This document shows positions 9,197-21,870 of a stretch of 64,000 nt of DNA, in pieces. The position numbers were made by a program, and so were the translations under genes. The notes beneath the pieces are model-generated. The model saw only the letters and a program-made list of their open reading frames with translations. It ran no database searches and was not told the DNA's origin. Numbering within the stretch: the first letter of the stretch is position 1; every line of letters starts with the position of its first letter. This DNA is from Helichrysum umbraculigerum (lineage: Eukaryota; Streptophyta; Magnoliopsida; Asterales; Asteraceae): contig CATIUR010000003.1 of NCBI GenBank assembly GCA_949592205.1, positions 146,490,759 through 146,554,758 of the forward strand, in the 5' to 3' direction.

Positions 9197-12046
9197 TCCT
9201 ATACATTGATGGAGCTCAGTCAACTGCCATTGTTGACTAGCCCATCTGATCCGTTGAAAGTCCCCAAAAGATTTTTGACTTTTAATCTTAACCCTTCAAA
9301 GTCCCACATGCAGTTTTACGGAAGTTACCATAGGCATTATGTGGAAGTTACCAGATGTACCCCTATGGCTCTCCTTAAACCGTCGTCATATCCTCTCCAA
9401 AATCACCGGCCCCCTTATCTACCTTTTAAGCAATCATATCGAGTATTCATATCAACGTCGGAGGTAAATAATTCGGACCCAATTTCCACTTTCTTACAAT
9501 CAAATATAGGGTTTAAACATAAATATGAGTATTTCAAAGATATCCATTATTGACAGATGTGGAAGACAACTAAAGCTGATGATTGGGTTCAAATACGATA
9601 ACAATTTTGATTATTAGTGCTAAAACCTGCATCTATCATCCAATCAGAAATCATGAACGATTCAAGTGTAGATGTCGACCCACAATCGTTATCATAAGGC
9701 GTTCGAACTGATCTCACTTCCAATTTCCGGAAGTATGCTCACGAAGCTATTATACTTTAGGTAAACTTTATATATCTTTGTTGATTTTTTGTGACGGGTT
9801 ACGCTTGGTTTTTAAGTTATTTTCGTTTCAAATTTTCATTATTCTGGTGTCAGTGGCGGATCCAGAAATTTAAGTGACCCGTAGCACAAATTTTAACATA
9901 TACGATTTTGTTGGAAATTAGTAGTTTTTAGAGTAGAAAACATACAAAATGGACTAATCATTTATCAAACCAGTAGCAGAACTTATTTGGACCCGTAGCA
10001 ATAGCAATAAAATCAATTATTTAATAAAAAAAATTACACTTTGCATGACAAACGGACCCGTAGCAAGCGCTACCCTTAGCTTCTACGTGGCTCCGCCCCT
10101 GTCTGGTGTGCCCATCAAGTGTTCGATGAAATGACTTAGCAAACTTTTTGGAGGCAGCCAAGTACGTATGGCCTTCACCACCTCACTCTAAACTACTATC
10201 CACTAAAAACATTAGGTGCCTTCCAAAGTAAATTTATGTACGTGTTTAGGATATTTGCATAAAGATTTTAGTGTTCATGAGATTATGTGGTTTTCCGGTC
10301 CTTGGAGTGATTATAGTGAGTTTTATAACTCCGCTTTTGCTATGTCAGTTGGTTTACTCTATGTTATATTACTTTTTTTTTTATGTGATTGCATATAATT
10401 TCCGAAATAGGAGGGTCGGCCCTTCTATTTTGTAGGTCCTTTCATCAAATTTTATCGAATTGTAAGTACTTCTCTACATCATAAGTTGATGAGGTTTCAA
10501 AGTTATGAATAAATTCGCCTAATATGTTGACCTTTTGCAATTTTTTGATGGTACGGAGTTCTTGATGTGGGTTATGTGATGAGTGTTCCTGCAATATCTC
10601 GAGCACTGATTGAGCCAATCTGAAATTTGGTCAGGTATCATAACAGAGTATATGTTTTGCCTTTCTTTTTCATTTTCCTTATTACTATGATAATAACTAC
10701 ACAATAAACAAAAATTACGAAACATCACCCTGCTTTCACTAATTCACTATGTTCGACAAGTGGTATACTTTTTTAGTACGAGGTTTTTAAACAACAATTA
10801 GGCTAGAGTTATCTATAATGGGTGTGACAAAAGAAAGAAGCAAAAAAAGTGGAGACCAATTTCGAATCATATTTCAAGATATGTATCATTTTAGTTGGTA
10901 TGCTTTGATTTACTGTAATTGTTTATACATCAAAGGGAAAGAAACCAAAGTCATCCTTGTATGCATCAAATTCCTTATTGTGTTTGTTACATAATTACAT
11001 ATTATTAAATGATTAATTAAGTTTAAGTTTGATTGTTTGTTCCCAGATTCAGTTAAAATGGGGTGAGTGAGGTGGCCGGTTTAGGTATCGAGCAGCCCCT
11101 TAGCAGCCCCTTAACTCTACTGAGCCTACCTAGCTACCGATCAGCACCACAACTAAGGTACCCACGAGACTAGATCAGTCCCAGGTGCTTCAGGTTCATC
11201 CCAGGACAACCTCTACGCAACTCGAGCCTTCTCTCCGGTTGATAGAATCTATGCAGGCCCACTTGGACCACCTGTGGGCTCTTACCTGAGGTTCAACGGC
11301 TGCTGGAATTACAGGAATTGACTAGGCATATGTTCTTTGAAGGCGGGTCAAATGCTTATGAATGCACATCAGACTCATCAAGATGATATACAGTGATCTC
11401 TCTTGGATCCTTTTTAATGAAAAACTTGATCATCAGTTACTTTCCTCAAAGGAGATGTTAATAGCTTGAGGGGTATGTTTTCAATTTCTTTGAGCTGCAA
11501 GTAATATGTTTATGGTTTACTAATGTAAAATATGCAGTGCATTTCCATGATATATATGCATGTATCACAAACACATTCCTTTTGCAGAAATAGAATGCTC
11601 GTGTTTAATTATTTTTCCTTTACTGAAGGAAATTTCATTATAGATCAATTTGGCCACTTTTACTTGAAAGTTGGAAATATCATGTGCTTAAGGTTTTGTT
11701 ACTGTATTTTGTCTTTGTATATAGACTTCAAAGGAGAAGGAACTTGATGGAAGTTATGTGGAGCTTTAATCGAGTACTGACCCAAAGAGTTAGAGACATG
11801 GATCTTGAATTTGTTGGTTAAGGATTGCTTGCTTGGTTTAGTGTAATTTGGATGGTACACTCTAATTGTTAGGATGTATCATTGTTGCTTTTTCAGTATA
11901 TATATACCGATAAAACATTAAAACACATATGAGCTATATTAATCTTTATCACTTGTACGTTTTTTCTTAATATCCGTTAACATAAATGCTAATACAAATG
12001 TACTTCAAAAACGTTTGCCCGGGGCACCGCCCGGGTATTACACTAG
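9197..12046 (+). mobile_element. Non-autonomous Helitron, copy 1 (2,850 bp)
   Basis: It begins TCCTATACATTG after an A and ends with a GC-rich hairpin (GCCCGGGGCACCGCCCGGG) about 10 bp before a terminal CTAG, followed by T. This is the plant Helitron structure: 5' TC, 3' hairpin plus CTRR, insertion between A and T, no target duplication. It splits the ARID domain of the host element. It has no Rep/helicase coding region. A near-identical copy lies at 31810-35044, with about a dozen differences by eye. The interior holds one hAT MITE and a more GC-rich stretch at about 11040-11360 that may be a captured fragment; I do not recognise its source. The open frame at 9206-9553 is also unrecognised. 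Confidence 0.88.
9851..10101. mobile_element. hAT-type MITE inside Helitron copy 1
   Basis: 251 bp, flanked on both sides by the 8-bp duplication TCTGGTGT. Ends are CAGTGGCGGATCCA and, inverted, CAGGGGCGGAGCCA. Present at the same place in the second Helitron, so it inserted before that Helitron was copied. Confidence 0.88.
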
Positions 12047-12735
12047 TTACCAATGACCGATGGTATGGGATCCAAACTATCCCTTTGCAAGTATACTAGG
12101 TAAAACCATTTTATCAAATCAACAAACTTCTTTCTAAACAGGTTCCAATTAGTATATACCTTGTTATCATCTTTGATCAAGGTTATAAGAGAGAGGAACC
12201 TTTGGAATGAATTTACTTTGACCGAAATCATTCTTCCATTTATGCACACAAAATATTGTACTTCGAATCTATCCCATTCAATGCTTCCCATGTTGTTGAT
12301 TTGCTCATATGATTCTTTTGGGTCAATTGAATCAAAGTATGCATCAAGATACTCATCGTGTTTCCTTACCATCTCACTTTCGGTTTTATCAAAGTTGCAA
12401 TCTTCTTTGTCTTCAAACATGTATGCAACTTTACACTTATTCTCCTCGTATATAACTTCAAAGCCTTGTGCCTTCAATTGTTTAAGGCTCAACACGTTCA
12501 ATGTTATTTCGGGAGTATATGACACACAGGGTATTACCATATCCTTTTCTCTTGTACTGACAATTGCTTCACCCACACCATATGTGAAAATAAATTTGCC
12601 TTCATGTTGTGTTCCTTCCACATTAAAACTCGGCTTGATCCTCTTAAACACTGCCTTGTTGGGACTCATGTGTCTTTTGTATGATTGACTAACATACCAA
12701 ATATCGTTCCAATTCCCATGGTCCGTTCCAATTAT
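12047..12735 (-). pseudogene. Protease-like and ARID N-terminal part of retroelement protein
   Basis: The frame continues the protein that starts at 15003. It opens with MIIGTDHGNWNDIWYVSQSY. The next segment (KRHMSPNKAVFKRIKP, then VSYTPEITLNVLSLKQL, then YEENKCKV) has the layout of the Copia protease/pre-integrase region, but the catalytic Asp-Ser-Gly is replaced by Gln-Ser-Tyr. About 100 charged residues follow, then the first ARID helices (VYTNWNLFRKKFVDLIKW, then LDPIPSVIGN). The frame ends at a TAG supplied by the Helitron terminus CTAG. The solo LTR separates it from the N-terminal part. Protease homology is a layout-level judgement; the ARID call is strong once both halves are read together. 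Confidence 0.75.
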
Positions 12736-12740
12736 CATAG

Positions 12741-14602
12741 TATAACACCCCTCATTACATTAAACAATTAATAAAACAATTATGACTCGGAAGCGTATAT
12801 TTCAAACATACTATCCATGTCTTTATAGTGTCAATAAACTTTTTCAAACTAACTACATGACATTTCAACAAACTAGGTGTTATATAATTCAAAACATCTC
12901 TTTAGTTATCAAACTAACATCAGAGTAAAAGCCTGTCAAACATTCCATTACATCTAATACTTCCTGCCCAACCCAATATGTCCCATCAATTATAACCTGC
13001 AGGAAGGACTGTGGTGGGGTTAGCATAACGCTAAGTGAATGAAACTATAAGCAACAGTCCAATTTATCACAACAATTTGTTTACATCAGCTAACAATAAA
13101 CAATCTATCATCATAAGGATCGGTGGTTCTTGAGATACCCTTATACCGGTATGGTACTCAAGGAACACTTATCAATCATCTGTATTGGCCTATACAGAAT
13201 TACCGATGACTTGTTGCTAACCACATACGACCTAGATATTTAAACCAACATTTCAAGTTTCTAAATCTCCCGTCGTCTATAACAACAACCAAGTCCAACC
13301 ATCCATTCAAGTTGACCTCAGAATCTTACATACTAGCTCAAACAGCCCAGTAAGCAAACAATCAAACTAACATGGCAAGTAATCTCAAACCAAAACATTC
13401 TATCAAAGTAATACTACAATTACTTGTTGTAATCAAATCATTAAAACTAAATCACACTGAGGTTACAGATCCACTCACCAATACCTCAGCCGCAAGCTCA
13501 GAAGTCTAATATTACTGAGCCTTCTCCGTATCTGAGAATATAACAGAATACCACAAGTTAGTAACTTGTCATCATCGAATAATACTTATGTAAATTACAA
13601 CACTACACAAGTAATCACCTCATGAGTACAACTAAATCATATAATTGTTGGAAGTCTAACATGCTTTAGACATATTACAGTACAATACCACAAGTACCAT
13701 TTAAGTAATTAGCTCTAAATGACAAACACTAAAACAACCTTTGGCAATCAGGAGAATCCGCCGGATCCCCCTTGAATCCGCCGGATTCTACACCCATTCC
13801 AGCACAATTCATAATCAGCACATTTTAAACCAATCCGGTCATGAATCCGCCGGATTCATGATCAAGCCGCCGGATTCCTGTTCAAGCCGCCGGATTCCCA
13901 TAACCAACCCGAATCAGCCGGATTCACTAGAATCCGCTGGATTCCCTCTTCGTCCCAGCAAACTGCGACTGCTCAAAAGCCAGAATCCGAATTCAAAACC
14001 CAAATTTAACATCAAACTCAAGTTCCAGTCGATTATATGTAACAATTAACAATCTTTAACAATAACTAACATCATTTCAATCATCAATTTCACAAATAAA
14101 ACACTAACCCTAATGATTCAATTAAAATTTCAAATATAAATTATGAAGAACACTTACTATTTGAAGAACATGTTGATGATAATCTGATGATGATGATTTC
14201 GAATTCAAGAACACAACATCAATTTGATTCAAAGTCTAGTTTTTGATTTATCAATTTGGGGTTTTGGGGTTTCAAAGAATCAAAGGGAAATAACTTTCCC
14301 AATTAGGAAATGAAATAAATAAGTCGGCCTCATCAACCGACTTCAATTATACGGGCATAATTTAATACCCCTTTTAAACCCATTGTCTGGAACCCGAAAA
14401 CCATTCGCGAGTCCAAACGTTTTATTTTACCGACAACTTTATTAATTTATAAAAATTAATAATTTATTTGTCACATTGGAATATTTGACTCCTATTCCAA
14501 TTATTTCAACTAATTCAACCAATATTATTTCCAAACACATTAAATACTGATTTAAGCCAGGAAATAATATAAAACAACTAGGTCCACTTCGAGGATGTTA
14601 CA
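12741..14602 (-). mobile_element. Tekay-type solo LTR (1,862 bp)
   Basis: Plus strand starts TATAACACCCCTC and ends GAGGATGTTACA. Both sides carry the 5-bp duplication CATAG (12736-12740 and 14603-14607). That proves a single LTR left after recombination of a full element. Its sequence and internal order resemble the LTRs of the complete gypsy element at 15035, but clearly diverged. It carries its own dyad array (13754-13945) and a GTAAGT donor-like site (14152-14157). It interrupts the ARID retroelement coding region in frame: the codons either side join correctly once the LTR and one target copy are removed. Confidence 0.92.
13754..13945. repeat. Dyad array B (AATCC-GCC-GGATT type)
   Basis: Seven to eight copies of a short inverted repeat around the core CCGCCGG, with the typical full form GAATCCGCCGGATTC. 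Some copies have mixed arms (CAAGCCGCCGGATTC) or single changes (GAATCCGCTGGATTC). Located about 655-850 bp from the sense start of this solo LTR. Confidence 0.88.
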
Positions 14603-15003
14603 CATAGAATCAGTTAAGACATGTACATTTTCTGAGTACTTCGGGAGAGCCGTGGTTGCGATTGTTTTCCTCTTGTCATTCGGGACAGTGGTTTCTTGAG
14701 TTGCATCACTCATTCTTTTGTTGGTACACATCCAATAGACGTGTCCTCTTGTTTTACATCGATAGTAGCGTGCCTTCTTCCACTTTTTTTTAGTTTATCA
14801 TCCTCTTGATGTTGAATCCTTGTAGGAGTAGTGGTTTTTGACTGGTTGTACAAATCGATCTCCTTCAATTTATGTTTCAACATGTCTTTGCATTCTTCAG
14901 AAATCCTTCTGACTTGTTTCTTCCATGGCAGTGAATTTGCAGTAACTTGTCTTCGAAATTGGGGCTTCTTGAAACCTAACTTCATTCTTCTTTTAATCGG
15001 CAT
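14603..15003 (-). pseudogene. Gag-like zinc-knuckle N-terminal part of retroelement protein
   Basis: Starts at ATG 15003 (MPIKRRMKLGFKKPQFRRQV), 20-25 bp after the primer binding site. It is strongly basic. After about 95 residues the frame breaks at a run of eight A (minus strand, about 14784-14791). One more A would restore the downstream frame, which contains a zinc knuckle of the type RCKTRGHVYWMC. The frame then runs to TDSM at the solo LTR junction. This is the nucleic-acid-binding, Gag-like part of the ARID element. The homopolymer frameshift is either a real mutation or an assembly error. Confidence 0.7.
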
Positions 15004-15023
15004 TCTCCAGGTTTTAATCCTTA

Positions 15024-15034
15024 GGCTCTGATAC
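15024..15034 (-). other. ARID element primer binding site, distal half
   Basis: The minus strand AGAGCC here joins TGGTATC at 23977-23983 to make TGGTATCAGAGCC, complementary to the 3' end of initiator tRNA-Met. The gypsy element inserted inside it, with target duplication GATAC (15030-15034 and 23977-23981). Confidence 0.8.
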
Positions 15035-16035
15035 TATAACGCCCCTCATTTCATAAGTCAATATTATATTAATAAACCGGAAGCGTAGTAATATAAAACA
15101 CATCATTAGTTTTACTGCACCCTAATTAGATTACATAAACAGTTCATAGCTTAATTCATACTGGTTCAAAAACTATTTTACCACATCTTAATTGGGGCAT
15201 CATATAAAAACCAACTTGTTTAGTACAAAACATTATCAGAGTAGCAAGCTTGTCAAGACATTCCCAGCTCCTAGAGCATCAACTTCCTGCTACTCATCTA
15301 ACCAAAATATAATCTGCAGGAAGTAGATAGGAGGGATTAGCACATAGCTAAGTGAGTGAGTTCATCACACAACATTCATCTTAGCATAATCACCTAATTA
15401 CAACAAACAACACTATAATGAGGATCGGCGGCTCTGGGGATAACCAATAACCCGGGTGGCTCCCCAAGAACACTTATCCAACCTATCCGTATGGCCATAA
15501 CGGACGAGACCGATAGCTAGTGGTTATCCTACTCAGATACAGTTCAATACACACAACAAATGAAGTAAATCCCTGTATCATTCACACGATAACCAACTAG
15601 CCCAACCAACCATTCAACAACTCGTTGACCTCATTAACAACTGATGCCCGAAGGCCACACATTGCACATAGAGTAATAATCAACAAAGTATATTAAATAA
15701 GCAACAACAATATATCACGCTTATTCGTTGTAATCCAATGATCACAACTAAATTCAATGGTGAGTTCCGAATCCACTCACCGATACCTTCGTCTTTACTA
15801 ACTCAGATTCCAGGTGCTACTTTGTCTTTTAGAGGATCTGAGGATCAACATCATAAACAAGTTAGTAATTGAAATCATCAACATATAACTCATATCAATT
15901 AATCACATTAGGGATTTAACACCACTATTATCTAAGTTATAAGTCCCCTCACATGTATTATTACTCATTATATAAACATAACAACAAATTAAGATTAAGT
16001 TCTAGCAAGTAAATGAAAAAGTGGAGCTGGACCCT

Positions 16036-16304
16036 TTAGCCGCCGGCTAGCCATCTTAGCCGCCGGCTAAACCCACCAAGCCGCCGGCTTCCACGTCCAG
16101 CCGCCGGTTCCACACACCGGAACGCCGGCTCTAAGGCATTTTGAGCAACCAGAAATAAAATGCGTTTTAAAGCCATTTTTACCCGCCGGCTAGGGTCTTT
16201 GACCCGCCGGTTTACGTCATTTAGCCGCCGGCTAGGCTTATTAGCCGTCGGCCTCCCCAACTAAAACCTGCTAGCCGCCGGCTAAGCATCCAATCCGCCG
16301 GCTA
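16036..16304. repeat. Dyad array A (TAGCC-GCC-GGCTA type), 3' LTR copy
   Basis: About eleven copies in 270 bp. The best copies are TTAGCCGCCGGCTAA and variants. All share most of the CCGCCGG core; arms vary in length and match. The partner array in the 5' LTR is at 22891-23160. At least three of the roughly nine LTR-LTR substitutions fall inside the array. Confidence 0.92.
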
Positions 16305-16896
16305 GTTCATCAAATCAGCATCAGCAGCAGCTGCTCAAAAACTATACACGAACTTCATACTCAAAATCTTCATTTTCGCATACTAAATCGCACAAACTAC
16401 CTAATCGACACACAAATAACATCCTATTACTTCTACTAACATTCAACAACAACAACATCAAATTTCCTAATCTACACCTCAAAATCCTAAAACCTATTTA
16501 GTTTTCAAGTAACTCAAATCATAGCTCAAGAAATTGAATTTAATCCAAACAACTAATCAAGAATCATCACATATCATCATAGGTCACATATAATCACAAT
16601 ATAAACTCAAGAAACAACTCGATTCATTAGTTTTCCTTTCAACCTAGCACTTGAGTGTAAACATGAAATTTACTTACATTTAGATAGATAGACAAGATGA
16701 TAGTTGATAGATGATGATGATGAAGTCACTTGTTAGAATTCACCACCTCAATTTACACTTCAAGTTTGATGATTTAATCTTTAGATTTAGGTAAGGGTTT
16801 GTGTGTGTTTTTCTTAAAGGGAAATGAGAAAGGGAATTGGGAAAGTGGTCACCAAAAGGATCGGCCCTTTATTTAGCCGACCTAACCCTTTGGGTA

Positions 16897-16903
16897 TTTT
16901 ATA
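16897..16903 (-). promoter_or_regulatory. LTR TATA box
   Basis: The minus strand reads CGGGTATAAAATACCC about 230 bp into the LTR, just after the conserved GGTTCCAGACAA block that is also found at the same offset in the LTRs at 12741, 50669 and 60622. Confidence 0.6.
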
Positions 16904-17132
16904 CCCGTTCTAAATCTGTTGTCTGGAACCTAGAACCAGTTTGCGAGAAACTTATTTTATTGCACCGTCAACTTTAATAAATTAATCCAAGCAACATTTT
17001 ATTAACCACAATAAGTCCTAAGACCTATTTCACCAAGTTTCACAATTAGGCAATTTATAGCAAATAAAATATGAAAAAATTAAATACCAAATTTAAATAG
17101 AAAAATACCAGGCCACTGGGGAGGATGTTACA

Positions 17133-17150
17133 AATCTCCCCTCCTTAAGG
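17133..17150 (-). other. Polypurine tract of gypsy element
   Basis: The minus strand is CCTTAAGGAGGGGAGATT directly before the 3' LTR start TGTAACATCC. Confidence 0.8.
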
Positions 17151-20100
17151 AGATTTCGTCCCCGAAATCTCAACACCATTAAACAATCCAGGATATCTGG
17201 ACTTCATTGACTCTTCAGACTCCCAAGTAAGGTTGGAACCTAAACTATGTTTCCACTTAACTAGCACCATAGGAATTTGTTTCTTCCTAAGTTTGGTAAC
17301 TTTCCTATCAAGGATTTCTACCGGTTCCTCAATCAACTTCTGAGTTTGATCCACCCTCAGATCTTGTAACGGAAGGATTTGCGACTGATCTTCGATGTTA
17401 CACTTTCTCAAATAACACACATTAAATGTGCTATGAATACCCGCAAGTTCAGGAGGAAGATCCAATGTCACTGATTGGTCATTAACAACTTGTCGAATTT
17501 TGAACGGACCAATATATCTAGGTGCTAACTTTCCCCGTTTTCCAAATCGGATCACACCTTTCCACGGAGAAACTTTGAGATATACAAGTTCACCCTCAGA
17601 AAATACAACCGGTCGTCTTTTCGGGTCTGCATACCGTTTCTGTCTATCACGCGCGGCTTTCAACTTTTCACATGCAATTGCTACTTTATCGGCGGTCATC
17701 TGTACAATATCGGGCCCAGCAAACTGTTTCTCTCCGGCTTCCAACCAACATGTCGGTGTTCTACAACATCGACCATACAACATTTCATATGGAGGCATAC
17801 CGATACTGGAATGATACGAATTGTTATAAGCAAATTCAACCAATGGGAGATGTGAATCCCATGAACCTCCATATTCCAAGACACAAGCACGAAGCATATC
17901 CTCTAATGTTTGAATTGTGCGTTCTGATTGACCATCGGTTTGCGGATGATAAGCTGTACTAAGGTTTACACGTGTCCCCAATTCATGTTGTAAACTTTGC
18001 CAAAAACAAGAGACGAAACGAGAGTCTCGGTCTGACACAATCCACAAAGGAATACCATGTCTCGAGACGATTTCATTAAGGTATAACTGAGCAAGTTTAC
18101 CTAAAGGAGCAGATTCGCTGGTAGCAAGAAAGTGCGCGCTCTTAGTCAACCGATCAACGATAACCCAAATCATGTCATTACCTCGGGCAGTACGCGGCAA
18201 TTTAGTTACAAAATCCATGGTTATGTGTTCCCATTTCCACTCGGGTATTTCTAACTGTTTCAATGATCCATACGGCTTTTGATGTTCCGCTTTGACTTGT
18301 GAGCAAATATGACAAGAACCCACAAATTTTGCAATGTCGGTCTTCATTGTTGGCCACCAATACAACGGTTTCAAGTCATTGTACATTCGAGTACTACCGG
18401 GATGAATAGATAGTTTAGATTTGTGTGCTTCATTCAAAATCAAATCCCGAATATTTCCAAGTAAAGGTATCCATACACGAGATTGATAGGCCATTAATCC
18501 TCTCGAGTCTTCGACCAATTCATCCTTTCTTTTCAACATAATCTCGGATTTCAAATTATGATCCTTCAAAGCTTCTAATTGTGCAACTTTTATTTGATTG
18601 ATCAAGTCGGAAGAAACATCCACTTTCAAGTAATAAACTCTATCGGAATTACTTTTCCGGCTCAGAGCGTCAGCAACAACATTGGCCTTGCCAGGATGAT
18701 ATCGGATTTCACAATCATAATCCTTGATTAACTCTAGCCATCGTCTCTGACGCATGTTCAACTCTTTCTGTGAAAACGCATACTGAAGACTCTTGTGGTC
18801 AGTACAAACAACACATCGAGTACCATATAAATAATGTCTCCAAATCTTTAAGGCAAACACAACTGCTGCAAGTTCTAAATCGTGAGTGGGATAATTCTTT
18901 TCATGCGGTTTCAACTGACGAGAAGCATAGGCAATAACTCTATCCCTTTGCATAAGCACACAGCCCAAACCGGAATGAGAAGCGTCACAGTAGACAACAA
19001 AATCATCGGTACCATCGGGTAATGTCAACACAGGTGCCTGACACAATAATTGCCTTAACGTCTGAAAAGCTTGTTCCTATTGATCAGTCCATACAAATTT
19101 CACATCCTTACGGGTTAACTTAGTCAACGGACCGGCAATTTTAGAAAAATCCTTTATGAATTTCCGGTAATAACCCGCTAATCCAAGGAAACTCTTTATT
19201 TCAGAAGCAGACTTTGGGGCATTCCATTTCATCACAGCCTCGATTTTCAACGGATCTACTTTCACACCATCCTTACAAATTATATGGCCCAAGAATAGAA
19301 CTTCTCGAATCCAAAATTCACATTTAGAAAATTTTGCATACACCTGTTCTCGTTTCAAAGTATCAAGAACCAACCTTAAATGCATGGCATGCTCAGTTTC
19401 AGATTTCAAATACACAAGGATATCATCAATGAACACAATCACAAACTTATCCAAGAAAAGTCAACAAACACGGTTCATCAAATCCATAAACACTGCCGGA
19501 GCATTTGTCAAACCGAAAGGCATAACCAAAAATTCATAGTGCCCATACCTAGTACGAAAAGCCGTTTTAGGAATATCTTCTTCCCGAACACGAACCTGAT
19601 GGTAACCCGACCTCAAATCAATCTTAGAATATACCGAAGAACCCTGCAACTGATCAAATAAATCATTTATTCTGGGCAAAAGGTATTTGTTCTTTACTGT
19701 CCTCTTGTTCAATTCTCTATAGTCAATACACATGCGCAACGACCCGTCCTTCTTTTTCACAAATAATACCGGTGCACCCCACGGCGAGGAACTAGGTCTG
19801 ATAAATTCCTTATCCAACAATTCCTGTATCTGATTCATCATTTCACGAATCTCCGAAGGCGCTAACCTATAAGGAGCTTTAGCTACAGGGGATGAGCCCG
19901 GCACAAGATCAATACGATACTCAACTTCCCTAACTGGTGGTAAACCAGGCAATTCCTCAGGGAATACCTCTGGATATTCACAAACAACCAGAACATCGGA
20001 AATGATTTTCTTTACAAGTTTGGCATCAACTACATAGGCTAGATATGACTCACAACCTTTGGACAAGGACTTCCTAGCCTTCATCATAGAAATCAAAGGA

Positions 20101-21731
20101 ATTGACATATTATCCCGTTCTCCTCGAGCCACAACGTATGACCCTTCAGAGATTGGGATCTTAATAAACTTTTGGTGACAATCAATGCTAGCCCTATTTT
20201 GACTCAACCAATCCATACCGATTATCACATCAAAACTAGGAATTGGCATCAACAAGAAAGAAATAGGGAAAGTTCGGTCATCAATCACAATATTAGCTCC
20301 AGACACCGAGGTGGTAACAGGAACTAATTTACCACTAACAATTTCTACTTCTATGGGCGTTGTTATCACAGTAGGGACTAATTTCAACTTGTCACGGAAG
20401 CATACAGATATGAAAGTACAATTAGCACCAGAGTCAAACAATACACGAGCCGGTACAGAGTTTATAAGGAATGTACCAGTTATGACATCTTCTGTATGCA
20501 CAGCCTCATCGATTGTCATTTGAAAGGCCCTACTTATTGGTGGTGGAGGATTCTTCTGTTTCTGACCTGAAGATGCCGAACTCCCGACCGAACCCGACCC
20601 CGACTTCCCTGCCTCCGGACATTGACCCACACGATGTCCCTCTTTCTTGCAAGTCCAACACACAAAGTTCGGGTACCGACAATTCTTTATCTCATGGCCA
20701 AGTTCACCACATTTCAAACACTTATTCGTTTGCACGGTACACGGGCCAGAATGCCTAGATTTACACATGTTGCACCAATTAGAGTTGCTAGACGAACTAC
20801 TTCTACTCACAAATTTCTTATTCTGTCGACTACCCTGCGAATAAGATTTTCCTTTGCTAGAAGAATCTGCTTTAAACCTTGAAGAAGAATTATCCTTAGT
20901 TTGAGAAGCACGAAAACCTCTAATATCACTATCCACTGATCTTGCAAGGTTAAAGGCTTGCGATAAGGTACCAGCTAATCTCACGGTAGTGCGGTAGTTA
21001 TGGGGTAAAGCATCCACAAATTGTTCGATTCTGGTTTTCTCATCAGGAACCCACTGTTGAACAAACCGAAGCTTCTCAGTAAATTGTATTATCAACTCAT
21101 CAATAGTCATTTTATCCGATAGATGAAGGTTCACAAACTCCCTCCTAATCCGTGCCATATCAAAGTCAGAACAATATTGATTGCAAACCGCTTGGTGAAA
21201 ATCAAACCATCGGATAGCTTCCTTTTGTTGTTTCGTTAAATGTCCTGTAACTGAGTCCCACCAAACCATCACCTCATCTTTCATACACTGAACGGCAAAC
21301 ATAACTTTTGATTCCTCCTCACATCGGGTCACATCAAATTTCCGTTCCATATCTCTCAACCAGTTTAAAGTCACGGTGGGATTTGTGCTTCCATGAAACT
21401 CCGGTGGTTTGCTTGACATAAAGGTTTTGAAGGAGCACGCTTTATTGGATTGTGAGGGAGGACTAGCACCGAAAACAGAAGATTGTTGTTGTTGTAAAAG
21501 TTGTCTAGCTGCAGTTTCCTCAGCTTTCCTTTTAAACTCTCTAAGGAACATCAACTCATCCTCCATCTCGTGTATATACTCATCCCTGTTAGATTCTTCA
21601 CCCGCTGGATTAGAGGTACCTTCCTGATTATGTTGTACCGGATGAGATTCAAAAGGAGGAGCAACGTACCGAGAGGCATTATTGGGGTTGGTGGTCGGTT
21701 GTTCTTCATCCGCCATTTCTGAAATCAACAC
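17145..21731 (-). pseudogene. Gag-Pol polyprotein of gypsy element (two nonsense codons)
   Basis: A single frame of about 1,528 codons; MADEEQPTT at 21716 is the likelier start. Order: Gag domain, two CCHC zinc knuckles ([28 protein letters not shown]), protease with DSGA, reverse transcriptase (FIDDILVY), RNase H, integrase with HHCC and the HPQTDGQSERT segment, and a C-terminal chromodomain ending in [12 protein letters not shown] text (here KSRYPGLFNG). The chromodomain marks a chromovirus. Two in-frame stops interrupt it: TGA at 19458-19460 inside RT, just before [11 protein letters not shown], and TAG at 19077-19079 before RNase H. Both can be explained by single C-to-T changes (CGA to TGA, CAG to TAG). 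No frameshift is seen. Confidence 0.93.
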
Positions 21732-21870
21732 AACACTTGAAACTTGTTAATCGTTAGTACCTATCTACTAACAATTCACAACCAATGCTAAATCCCATAC
21801 CCAGGAATGTTTGACATATCACGCTCCAGTTTTGGGATTGAACATTCTACAATGTTCAATTAACCCAAAA

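Larger units (their letters stand above)
15035..17132 (-). repeat. 3' LTR of gypsy element
   Basis: 2,098 bp. Plus-strand ends TATAACGCCCCTC and GAGGATGTTACA, so sense ends are TGTAACATCC and GGGGCGTTATA. It holds a TATA box, a GTAAGT donor-like site (16672-16677) and dyad array A. Confidence 0.93.

Noticed and set aside
9206..9553. Possible Helitron-borne gene (115 codons), repeated at 32307-32552
   Set aside because: Present in both copies but without recognised domains, and shortened in copy 2 by the MITE. Not called as a gene.
12161..12688. Plus-strand 175-codon frame
   Set aside because: Antisense shadow of the ARID retroelement protein, which has recognisable domains on the minus strand.
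16036..16304. CRISPR-like array (short repeats with spacers)
   Set aside because: Plant LTR context, irregular spacing and palindromic 11-15-bp units; not a prokaryotic CRISPR.
20311..20882. Plus-strand open frames opposite the gypsy Gag region
   Set aside because: Antisense to a clear Gag-Pol frame with protein motifs; no independent evidence.
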